Positions 9,102 to 15,951 of a stretch of DNA of 40,803 nt are shown here, in pieces. The stretch spans positions 1 to 40,803 of the forward strand of contig CAYPNT010000016.1 of NCBI GenBank assembly GCA_964412235.1, read 5' to 3'. The translations under genes were made by a program, and so were the position numbers. Each line of letters opens with the position of its first letter. Position 1 is the first letter of the stretch. Origin of the DNA: JAYZQT01 sp964412235. Its GTDB lineage: Bacteria; Pseudomonadota; Alphaproteobacteria; MPNO01; UBA830. Under the pieces are notes generated by a model. That model had not been told where the DNA came from. It ran no database searches and saw nothing but the letters and a program-made list of their open reading frames with translations.

Positions 9102-9815
9102 TTATTTTAAAAACAGTTTGCCCCGCCCCTTTGAAAACAATGGAAACTGTAGAGTTCTTAGAGCCGACCATAATATCGTTTGATTCGATGTTAATAACGG
9201 AATTTCTAGTTCATCTTCGATCAGTTCAATCACATCGAACGTACGCAAGTCTGTTGCCAGAAGAATAATTGCTTCACAAGGCGTCTTAGATAACCTCCGT
9301 GCAAACTTCAGAATTTCTGATGCCGCAACCTTTGGAACATCTCTCATCGAGACAATATTCAATGTCTCGTCGGACGTAATCGTATAGCCCCTATTCCTGA
9401 AGTAAGGGGGGGCAAGCGTGTGTATGTCTGTCGGGTAGGGTGTGCCGAGCGCAAAACTAGATAAACCCATTGTTTCTAGACCATCCCGCAACGCTGTCCA
9501 CGCCGAGATGCAAGGAATGCCGGAACGCTCACTAATTTCTTTTGTACGAACGTCGTTCCATTCTGGATCCATAATAAAAGTCGTAACCATGTCTGCATAC
9601 ACAATCAAATCGACACCGGTCGCCGCTAGCTCATCGACTGCCCGATCAACAGTCTCTTCCATTTGAAAGACCGCTTCCTTCGTCAGGTTACCCTTTGCCA
9701 TTACCCGGGTGGAATAGAAGGCCGTATCGTCAAGTGCTAATGACCAAAACTCTGGTTCAATGACGGTGTTATTCGCGGGTACAATTAAGCCAATTTTGTA
9801 GCGCGGGTCAGCCAT
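9102..9815 (-). CDS. Maleate isomerase/Asp-Glu racemase superfamily protein lacking both catalytic cysteines
   Basis: This is a 237-residue protein opening with KIGLIVPANNTVIEPEFW, the N-terminal signature of maleate cis-trans isomerase and arylmalonate decarboxylase relatives. It ends with ILLATDLRTFDVIE and SNQTILWSALR, which match the second half-site and the C-terminal helix. The two catalytic Cys positions appear substituted: the usual GCT after the first strand reads ADM (residues 74-76), and the usual SCTNLRT reads LATDLRT (186-192). The only cysteines, in IPCIS and KTPCE, are elsewhere. Classical racemase or isomerase chemistry is therefore unlikely. The ATG at 9815 starts 1 base after the stop of the dihydroorotase-like gene, so they are co-translated. 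A longer frame to 9953 runs inside that gene and is not the start. Confidence 0.8.
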   Translation of the reverse strand: MADPRYKIGLIVPANNTVIEPEFWSLALDDTAFYSTRVMAKGNLTKEAVFQMEETVDRAVDELAATGVDLIVYADMVTTFIMDPEWNDVRTKEISERSGIPCISAWTALRDGLETMGLSSFALGTPYPTDIHTLAPPYFRNRGYTITSDETLNIVSMRDVPKVAASEILKFARRLSKTPCEAIILLATDLRTFDVIELIEDELEIPLLTSNQTILWSALRTLQFPLFSKGRGKLFLK

Positions 9816-9816
9816 G

Positions 9817-11193
9817 TCAATTTTTCCAGTCGTCACGGCCGCGCGCAAGAAAATCACCTTTTGGATCCACTGCCACAAGGTTTCCACTTTCCGATAAAAC
9901 ATCGCCACGCAGAAGGCTGAGCACAACACGACCGCACAAACTATAACCCTCAAACGGAGAGCGACCTGCCTTGGAACGGATATCTGTGGAGCATATCTCT
10001 CGGGTTTCTTGTGGGTCCACTAGTACTACATCACCGTCAGTGCCGGGTGATAAAAACCCCTTTCGATCCGCGATCCCAAATAACACCGCTGGCCGCTCGC
10101 AAAGGACCCTCGCGACATCAGCATAGCTAATAAGTTCTTTTGCAGCTAAGTCGAGCACAGCTGGAACAATTGTATCAAGCCCCGGCACGCCGCCCGGTAC
10201 TGCCCATGGGTCCGCAGCCGTCTTCGCTCCCACCTCGTGCGGAGCATGGTCGGACCCAATAAAATCCACTGTTTTATCCGCTATAGCGGCAATCGCTGCA
10301 TCGCAATCCTCCACGCCACGAAGTGGTGGAATCATATAAGCAAAACCTTGAAATTGCTCGATTAGCCTATTCGTTAGATGCAGGTGGTGCGGCGTCACTT
10401 CTATTGCAAGGGGGAGGCTAGGATCTTGTTGCTTTGCAGAACGGGCAATTTCGAACCCACGCACGGTGCAGGTTTGTCGCAGAACAGTCTTAACCCGGGT
10501 ATGCTTACAAATCTCTGAAACCGCCGTGATACCCAGTGCCTCATCAAAGGGAGCTCTCGCCTTCGACAACTCGTGGAACCCTACCTCTGGCCCGCGGGTT
10601 TCACGTAGAGTTGCGAGGCGCCGTTCAAGCAACTTTTGAGAACCCGTATATACACCGAGGATCCCCCCGACACTTTCAACGGCACGAGCAACTTCCAAAT
10701 AATCTTCAATTTCCAATAAATCTTCTTTAGGCGCATCAGATAGAAATACTTCAAAGGACGAAACGCCAGAGCGCCAAAGCGCTTCAACATTGTTTATATT
10801 ATTCTTGTTTAACCCTGCCTGAATACAGTAATCCACATAACTGTTTCCATTCCCAGCTTTTTTGGCAGCAGCGACACCGTTGAGATCTGTTACCGGAGGA
10901 TTGGTATTTGGCATACACATTACAGTGGTTATGCCCGCACAGGCTGCAGCCTTAGTTCCAGACATAAAGTTTTCTTTCTGAGGCGCGCCCGGATCTCGCA
11001 TATGGACATGTGCATCAACGAAACCAGGAAAAAGCATCTTTCCTCCGGCATCTATGACATTTTGAGCTCTGACAGGGTGTTCTGACGGACCAGTGACGCT
11101 CTCAATCCGACCGTCATCGTTAATCACTATTCCTCCTGGTTTAATACCCGTCCCGGATACCAACAAAGCGTTATGTATACAGACTTTTGTCAA
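9817..11193 (-). CDS. Dihydroorotase/allantoinase-like amidohydrolase with altered metal site
   Basis: This is a 458-residue protein of the cyclic amidohydrolase family (dihydroorotase, allantoinase, hydantoinase). The HxH pair is present in FVDAHVHMRDPG (His62, His64), followed by MCMPNTNPP, EVTPHHLHLTN and the Asp motif GSDHAPH (Asp315). Three other usual ligands look replaced: the carbamylated Lys position reads SSFEVFLSD (Glu148), the strand-5 His reads GVYTGS (Tyr182), and the strand-6 His reads RQTCTVRG (Gln240). A binuclear zinc centre is therefore doubtful. The start is a TTG at 11193, with AAGGA about 12 bases upstream. The gene diverges from the ornithine cyclodeaminase homologue and is coupled to the Cys-less racemase homologue. 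Family is sure; activity is not. Confidence 0.82.
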   Translation of the reverse strand: MTKVCIHNALLVSGTGIKPGGIVINDDGRIESVTGPSEHPVRAQNVIDAGGKMLFPGFVDAHVHMRDPGAPQKENFMSGTKAAACAGITTVMCMPNTNPPVTDLNGVAAAKKAGNGNSYVDYCIQAGLNKNNINNVEALWRSGVSSFEVFLSDAPKEDLLEIEDYLEVARAVESVGGILGVYTGSQKLLERRLATLRETRGPEVGFHELSKARAPFDEALGITAVSEICKHTRVKTVLRQTCTVRGFEIARSAKQQDPSLPLAIEVTPHHLHLTNRLIEQFQGFAYMIPPLRGVEDCDAAIAAIADKTVDFIGSDHAPHEVGAKTAADPWAVPGGVPGLDTIVPAVLDLAAKELISYADVARVLCERPAVLFGIADRKGFLSPGTDGDVVLVDPQETREICSTDIRSKAGRSPFEGYSLCGRVVLSLLRGDVLSESGNLVAVDPKGDFLARGRDDWKN

Positions 11194-11287
11194 TTTTCTG
11201 TTTAATCCTTCTCTGTCTCTATTATACGACCGTCACAAATTGTCTATATTTGAATAGCACGAATATCACCCTGGGAAACGTTTTTAC

Positions 11288-12286
11288 ATGTTATTGAGGA
11301 TCCTGACCGAGAATAATATCCGCGACATCATGGATATGGACGAAGCGATTGAAATTCAGCGTAAGGCATTTGGACTAATCGGCGACAACACCGTTGTTTC
11401 GGGCCTTAGAAGTTTCGCTACCTCGGATACACCTCCCGGCATAGCAATATTTAATCCCGCTTTTTTAAAAAAAGGACGAGGATACGGCGTAAAGGTCGTG
11501 TCCGATTTTTTCGAAAACGAAAAAAAAGGGCTAACCCGAATGTCATCCCTCGTAAGTTTATTTGATGGAACGACGGGGCACCCAACAACCGTTATGGAAG
11601 GCGGGTATCTGACCGACCTTCGTACAGGCGCGGGGACGGGCCTCGCTGCAAGCTACCTCGCCCGCCAAGATAGTGAAATTCTTGCGGTGATCGGCGCGGG
11701 GCGCGTTGCCAGAAATCAGATCGATGCTGTCTCTCGGGTTTGTCCTATTTCAGAAGTGTTAATCTCCACCAGAACACCAACCAGGGGTAATGTGTTAGCT
11801 GAGTACCTAACTGAACAAGATCGGTGGGAGATAGGCCAGATCAAAATAGTGCATTCCTCAGATGAGGCCGCATCCAAAGCCGACATAGTGATCTCCGCTA
11901 CCACATCTCTAGAGCCAACTTTTTCCGGAACCTGCCTAAAAGAGGGTGTGTTTGTAGCTGCGGTCGGCGCAAATATCGCAGAGGCTAGAGAAGTTGACAG
12001 TACCGCAATTTCCAGAATGGACAAACTCGTCATTGATTCTCGAGATGAAAGTTTAAAAAACTGTGGAGATCTTATGGTACCCCTGCAAGAGCAAAAAATA
12101 CCTCTCACGTCTATAGTGGAGCTCTCTGAGCTCGTGAATGGAACAATGAGAGGCAGAGAAAACGCACACCAACTTACGTATTATAAATCGATAGGATTAC
12201 CAATTCAGGATCTGGCAATGGCCCAAGCCATAGAAACCAAGGCAATTGCGGCCAATATTGGTACCGTAATAGAAATGGGCGGTTAG
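11288..12286 (+). CDS. Ornithine cyclodeaminase/mu-crystallin family protein
   Basis: This is a 332-residue NAD-binding protein. Residues 66-71 (YGVKVV) hold the family's substrate-carboxylate Lys69, and LTDLRTGAGTGLAA near 108-121 holds the conserved Arg112. The Rossmann motif is VIGAGRVARNQ near 134-144. Later LVIDSRDES and ELSELVNG match the C-terminal region of the family. Members deaminate ornithine to proline, reduce ketimines or act as alanine/opine-type dehydrogenases. It is transcribed divergently from the dihydroorotase-like gene across a 94-base spacer, so the three may share control. The exact substrate is unknown; given nearby amidohydrolases a cyclic imine or amino acid is a fair guess. 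Confidence 0.9.
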   Translation: MLLRILTENNIRDIMDMDEAIEIQRKAFGLIGDNTVVSGLRSFATSDTPPGIAIFNPAFLKKGRGYGVKVVSDFFENEKKGLTRMSSLVSLFDGTTGHPTTVMEGGYLTDLRTGAGTGLAASYLARQDSEILAVIGAGRVARNQIDAVSRVCPISEVLISTRTPTRGNVLAEYLTEQDRWEIGQIKIVHSSDEAASKADIVISATTSLEPTFSGTCLKEGVFVAAVGANIAEAREVDSTAISRMDKLVIDSRDESLKNCGDLMVPLQEQKIPLTSIVELSELVNGTMRGRENAHQLTYYKSIGLPIQDLAMAQAIETKAIAANIGTVIEMGG

Positions 12287-12335
12287 GTTCCGTGACAACA
12301 CTTGAAAAATTCGCGAAGGCATTGTCAGAGACTGA

Positions 12336-12410
12336 CTATGAAATCCTCTGAACATAAAAAGCCATCAGGTCGGTAAAGGTGCCACCGATATCTAAAGCGA
12401 GAACACTCAA
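12336..12410 (-). pseudogene. Remnant of a hydantoinase/oxoprolinase A (HyuA) N-terminus
   Basis: The minus strand of the 202-base gap between the cyclodeaminase and PEP mutase-like genes reads LSVLALDIGGTFTDLMAFY from a TTG at 12410, then hits TAG at 12336. DIGGTFTD is the ATP-binding signature at the very start of HyuA-type hydantoinases and 5-oxoprolinases, proteins of about 700 residues. Nothing else of the gene remains; the plus-strand cyclodeaminase gene occupies the place where it should continue. Just upstream, another frame gives LPDNLLRHRVVRVPVIEAVS ending in a TGA that overlaps the TTG. It may be the tail of a further lost gene, not identified. This is a scar of a deletion. Confidence 0.6.
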
Positions 12411-12488
12411 CTAACAGCTTCAATCACAGGTACGCGGACTACTCTATGTCGCAACAAATTGTCCGGCAAGACGCCCAAACAAAGTGTG

Positions 12489-13343
12489 TCATGTCTCGCC
12501 ATCTTTCATTGCCATAAGCGCATTCATTTCGGGATGGGCTAAAGCGTTCCGCGCCCAATCATAGGTTCCATTCTGGTGGAGTTCTTCGCAAGCAGTCTGG
12601 ACATTTGAGTAACTGACAAGGGAAAACAAACCGCCAATACTAACCCGGGCCACACCCGCATCTTGTAACTCCTGTACAGCTGGCGACGCCGGCCCAAGCA
12701 AAATGTTAATCGGGCCTTGAATTTCTTTAACTAAGTCTTTTATCATATTGATATCATTGATAAATGGAACAAATATACAATCTGCACCAACCTGTAGATA
12801 GGCATTCCCGCGGCGTACCGCCTCAGAAAAGGAACTATCGTTTCCTCCGCCAGCAAAAGTATCCGTTCGCGCGTTGATTACAAACGGCACACCCACCGAT
12901 AAAGCGGCCTCACGTGCAGCCTTTATTCTTTCCACTGAATGATCAAACTCGATTAACGCGCGACCGTTAGGACCATTAGTACTGTCCTCGAAATTTGCCC
13001 CAACCGCACCTGCTTCAAGAGCGGCTAACACCGTTTCTGCGAGGCTCTCTGCTCCCGACCCGTATCCACTTTCCAAATCTGCGGTAACTGGTACACCCAC
13101 ATTTGCAGAAATCCGTGCCACAACACCAAGCATCTCATCCCGACTAATGCACTCACCGTCAGAGTACCCGAGAGACCACGCAACGCCGCCACTAGACGTG
13201 GCTACTATCGGAAACTCAGCCCTTTCCACTATCTTTGCACTACCAACGTCCCACACATTTGGCAAAACGAGGATCAGCGCATCATCGATTAATGATTTAA
13301 GCAATTTTGCTTTAGCAACCAGTGTATCAGTATCAATAACCAC
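12489..13343 (-). CDS. PEP mutase/isocitrate lyase family enzyme
   Basis: This is a 284-residue TIM barrel of the isocitrate lyase/PEP mutase family. PNVWDVGSA near residues 28-36, TSSGGVAWSLGY near 49-60, TADLESGYG near 87-95 (metal-binding Asp) and GANFEDS near 115-121 are diagnostic. The length and the absence of the KKCGH loop point away from true isocitrate lyase towards oxaloacetate hydrolase, carboxy-PEP mutase or 2-methylisocitrate lyase-like members acting on alpha-keto or alpha-hydroxy acids. The start is GTG at 13343, supported by AGGA 8 bases upstream, which overlaps the tail of the preceding selenoprotein candidate (9-base gap). It ends 78 bases before the HyuA remnant. The substrate is unknown. 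Confidence 0.88.
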   Translation of the reverse strand: MVIDTDTLVAKAKLLKSLIDDALILVLPNVWDVGSAKIVERAEFPIVATSSGGVAWSLGYSDGECISRDEMLGVVARISANVGVPVTADLESGYGSGAESLAETVLAALEAGAVGANFEDSTNGPNGRALIEFDHSVERIKAAREAALSVGVPFVINARTDTFAGGGNDSSFSEAVRRGNAYLQVGADCIFVPFINDINMIKDLVKEIQGPINILLGPASPAVQELQDAGVARVSIGGLFSLVSYSNVQTACEELHQNGTYDWARNALAHPEMNALMAMKDGET

Positions 13344-13352
13344 AATACGGTC

Positions 13353-13898
13353 CTAACTCTTTGGTTTATATAATCCTTCCGCTTCAATCAAAAATGCCCT
13401 ATTGAAGCGTGCCCGGTAATTTTCCATAGCAATGGTTGAAGCCAACTCCACTATCTCTGGATTATTGAAATGAGTTTTTAGTTCCGTAAAGATACTTTCA
13501 GCGACGGTGGCAGGCGTATGAGACATCGCCTCCGTAAGTTCAAATGCGGCTTTTTCTTTCTCGGAAAAAAGATCACTCGTGCGCCAACTGCTAACAGCGG
13601 CTATTTTTTCGGCAGAACTTCCTGAATTGCTGCTCCCGGCAGCATTGGAATCTATTCAAAAAGGGCAAGTCACAATTTGTGCAGCCCGCATACACATCAA
13701 ATGCCTTAACTCCGCTGACAAAAGATTACTTTTACCAGGTGCAGAACCCAGAGCTCTACTGGCTACCAAGATGTCTGGACAATGCGCTTGTATACCGGAA
13801 GAAACAGATTGGACGCCGAATACTTTATCAGCAGCCTCGACCGTCGAACGGATCTCTGCCGGGACATCTTCTCCGGCTAAAGGTGGTATTCGAACCAT
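13353..13898 (-). CDS. Carboxymuconolactone decarboxylase (CMD/AhpD-like) protein, candidate selenoprotein (TGA at codon 81)
   Basis: The minus strand encodes a 181-residue CMD-family protein if one in-frame TGA (13658-13656) is read through. Before it: MVRIPPLAGEDVP, then AHCPDILVASRALG and LRHLMCMRAAQIVTCPF. After it, in the same frame: IDSNAAG, then AVSSWRTSDLFSEKEKAAF, ELASTIAMENYRARF and IEAEGLYKPKS, ending in TAG at 13353. Both halves fit one family and together give its normal length. The TGA falls exactly where the second Cys of the redox CxxC motif belongs (Cys78-Pro-Phe-X81), which suggests selenocysteine (CPFU). A SECIS-like hairpin follows. The ATG at 13898 is chosen because GGAGGT lies 6 bases upstream; an ATG at 13913 has no such site. 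Family role: thiol/selenol redox or peroxide reduction. It sits between a CoA ligase and the PEP mutase-like gene. The alternative is a nonsense mutation. Confidence 0.75.
13619..13650 (-). promoter_or_regulatory. Candidate bacterial SECIS element inside the CMD gene
   Basis: On the minus strand, just 3' of the in-frame TGA, TTCC (13650-13647) can pair with GGAA (13622-13619). TGCTGC (13644-13639) pairs perfectly with GCAGCA (13633-13628) around a five-base loop CGGGA (13638-13634). The loop begins 17 bases after the TGA and has G at its second position. Bacterial SECIS elements are known to be stem-loops within the coding region close after UGA, with a short apical loop carrying an early G. 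The geometry fits; folding energy was not computed. Confidence 0.6.
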
Positions 13899-14048
13899 AA
13901 CGGCACCTCCCATGCCTTGATGACACTTGATGCACGATAACAGCTTTATCGGGATAGACCTAACGGTCTTGTGATCTCCAGCTTTTGACTACAACACACC
14001 ACCCATGCTAGCCAAAACCCACTCTCAGTACCGACCAAAGATATAACT

Positions 14049-15623
14049 TCAGAGCAACGATTGTTTTAACGACAACTTATCAATTTTCCCTGGGCCTTTT
14101 TTGGGCAGCGCTTCTAAGAAGAAAATCTCATGGGGGACCTTATATTTAACGAGGCCTTTTTCACTCCACGTTATGAGTTCCTCAGAAGATATTTGTTCAC
14201 CCTCTTTTAATGCAACAAACGCAACAACAACCTCCCCAAGAAAATCATCAGTTTGCCCTACCGCCGCCGCCTCAGACACGGCCGGATGATTGGTTAAAAT
14301 TTCATCCACCTCTCGAGGATAGACATTGTAACCACCGACTATAATTAATTCTTTCTTTCGGTCTACGAGAAACATGTAGCCGTCTTCATCAAAATACCCA
14401 ATATCGCCCGTATACAACCAGCCGTCTCTTATCGCTGTTTTGTTTTCATCGGGCCGGTTCCGATAGCCAATTGTAAATTGAGGCCCTCGGACACGAATTT
14501 CTCCTCGCTCTCCTATCGGAAGTATCTTGTTACCCGTCTCCACGTCAACAATGTCTATTTCCGTCTCGGGGGGAGTGACCCCTGTCGAGAGCCATTTTTT
14601 TTCACCGTGGGTAGGGTTACAATTTATTGGGGCGCCCTCCGACATCCCCCAACCTTCTAGTATTTCGTTACCCGTTTCCTCGTGCCACCGCGTTAATAAT
14701 CCCTCGGGACACGGTGACCCTCCCGCAATACTATATTCAAGGTTGCTCAGATCCGCATTTTTCATCTTATCGCTGCCCAGTAGCCCAAGAAAAATAGCCG
14801 CTGGACCGCCTGCAAAGTAGTTCACCTTATGACGCTCAAGTTGATCAATCACAAAATCCGGCTGGTATTTCGGAACCAGAACCATCGTCGCCCGTATAAA
14901 TAACGGGAACAGAACCGAGAAATGATGGCCCCATATGTGGAACATAGGGGCGACGTTCAAAATCGCTTTGGTATCATAATCGAACTGCCACAGCATCACG
15001 GTTTGGCGACAAAATGCTATGAAGGCACTGTGGACATGTTCAGCACCCTTTGGTAGCCCCGTGGTTCCGCCGGTGAAGAACATAACACTCCTGTCAGACG
15101 GACTGGGAAAATCAGACGAAAACGTGCATGTTTGGTCATCGGTCCACCTCCAGGGATCCAAACTATTTTCCCCTACAGAAAGAACCACCGTCTCTTCAGA
15201 GTGGGCTATTAAACCCTCGGCACGATCCATAAACGACTCCGAACAGATCAATAGTGATGGATCTATATCCTTTAAAAGTTCCGTTATCTCCCTATCCGTT
15301 AAAAACGGGTTTAGGGGAGCACACTGAATGCCCGCCGCATAGCTCCCCATCAACACGATTGCCATTTCAATAGAATTATTCATTAAGATCGCCGCGCGCG
15401 TTCCAGGGACAGACAACTCCTTTAGTTTATTAGCCATCCCGGCCGACGCCCGGAAATACTGAGAAAATGTTATTTCTTTGTCTTCGCAAATGAAGGCCTT
15501 TTTATCTGGTAGATCTTCGGCCGCCGCTACTAAGGCATGTACAATGGTCGGGAAATTCGGCGTGTTTTCCGATATGGAAAGATTAGAGCGACCTACTGGT
15601 GAAGTTTCTTTGTGTGTAGCCAT
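14049..15623 (-). CDS. AMP-dependent acyl/aryl-CoA ligase (FadD-like)
   Basis: This is a 524-residue ANL-superfamily ligase. The P-loop is MFFTGGTTGLPKGAEH near residues 180-195. GWGMSEGAP near 323-331 is the Y/WGxTE-type motif, DGWLYTGDIGYFDEDGYMFLVDRKKELIIVGG spans about 393-424 (ribose-binding Asp and hinge), YNVYPREVDEIL follows, and the C-terminal PKKGPGKIDK holds the catalytic Lys. The product would be an acyl-CoA via an acyl-AMP. Sequence style matches the ligase at 21028-22587 much more than the aryl ligase at 3563. It is upstream of the CMD and PEP mutase-like genes on the same strand with a 150-base gap, so joint transcription is possible but not shown. The substrate is unknown. Confidence 0.88.
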   Translation of the reverse strand: MATHKETSPVGRSNLSISENTPNFPTIVHALVAAAEDLPDKKAFICEDKEITFSQYFRASAGMANKLKELSVPGTRAAILMNNSIEMAIVLMGSYAAGIQCAPLNPFLTDREITELLKDIDPSLLICSESFMDRAEGLIAHSEETVVLSVGENSLDPWRWTDDQTCTFSSDFPSPSDRSVMFFTGGTTGLPKGAEHVHSAFIAFCRQTVMLWQFDYDTKAILNVAPMFHIWGHHFSVLFPLFIRATMVLVPKYQPDFVIDQLERHKVNYFAGGPAAIFLGLLGSDKMKNADLSNLEYSIAGGSPCPEGLLTRWHEETGNEILEGWGMSEGAPINCNPTHGEKKWLSTGVTPPETEIDIVDVETGNKILPIGERGEIRVRGPQFTIGYRNRPDENKTAIRDGWLYTGDIGYFDEDGYMFLVDRKKELIIVGGYNVYPREVDEILTNHPAVSEAAAVGQTDDFLGEVVVAFVALKEGEQISSEELITWSEKGLVKYKVPHEIFFLEALPKKGPGKIDKLSLKQSLL

Positions 15624-15656
15624 ACGTTTAAGTTTCCGGTTTTAGGTTTGTTCTAT

Positions 15657-15951
15657 TTAAAATTTTCCTGCCCCTCGCGTTCCTCCATAACAAACCGGAG
15701 GCACCGGGTTTTCAAGCGTATCTTCCTTATTATTGTCACCACTATCAACGGTAGGAAGAAAAATAAAAATGTGGCTAATTAGGTGTATATTTGTTCTTTA
15801 CTTTACAACGGATGAGATATCTCCACTCCAATTAGAAAATTCTTACACCCTCCGTTTTGGTATAACTGGCAATGATCACGACCCTGAGCTCGTATCAGCC
15901 ATGATAGAAGTTACAGAAACCTGGAACAAACTGATTGGGCGCCTCGATTAG
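15657..15951. other. Non-genic gap with two possible coding fragments
   Basis: The 324-base gap between the CoA ligase and DctM genes holds no full gene. On the plus strand 15835-15951 reads NSYTLRFGITGNDHDPELVS then AMIEVTETWNKLIGRLD and a stop. It looks like a protein C-terminus ending tail to tail with DctM. On the minus strand 15758-15657 reads LPTVDSGDNN and then PPVCYGGTRGAGKF before a stop. Neither has a start with a ribosome binding site and I recognise neither. They may be gene-tail remnants left by rearrangement, or chance. Confidence 0.25.

Noticed and set aside
9816..9953. N-terminal extension of the racemase-like protein
   Set aside because: The extra 46 residues overlap the dihydroorotase-like gene and do not resemble the family; the ATG at 9815 begins at the conserved N-terminus.
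9102..11193. Maleate isomerase plus dihydroorotase acting in nicotinate or pyrimidine breakdown
   Set aside because: The catalytic cysteines and several metal ligands appear missing, so naming those activities would be unsafe.
12411..12488. Universal-stress-protein-like tail (LPDNLLRHRVVRVPVIEAVS)
   Set aside because: Too short and with spacing unlike the family; mentioned only as a possible remnant.
13656..13913. A complete 85-residue CMD protein ending at TGA
   Set aside because: The family continues in the same frame past the TGA to normal length, and the WRTSDLF block lies after it, so the short version is probably an artefact of reading TGA as stop.
13579..13920. Open frame of 113 codons on the plus strand
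   Set aside because: It is antisense to the CMD gene, has no ribosome binding site and no recognisable motifs; the minus-strand frame with clear family sequence explains the region.
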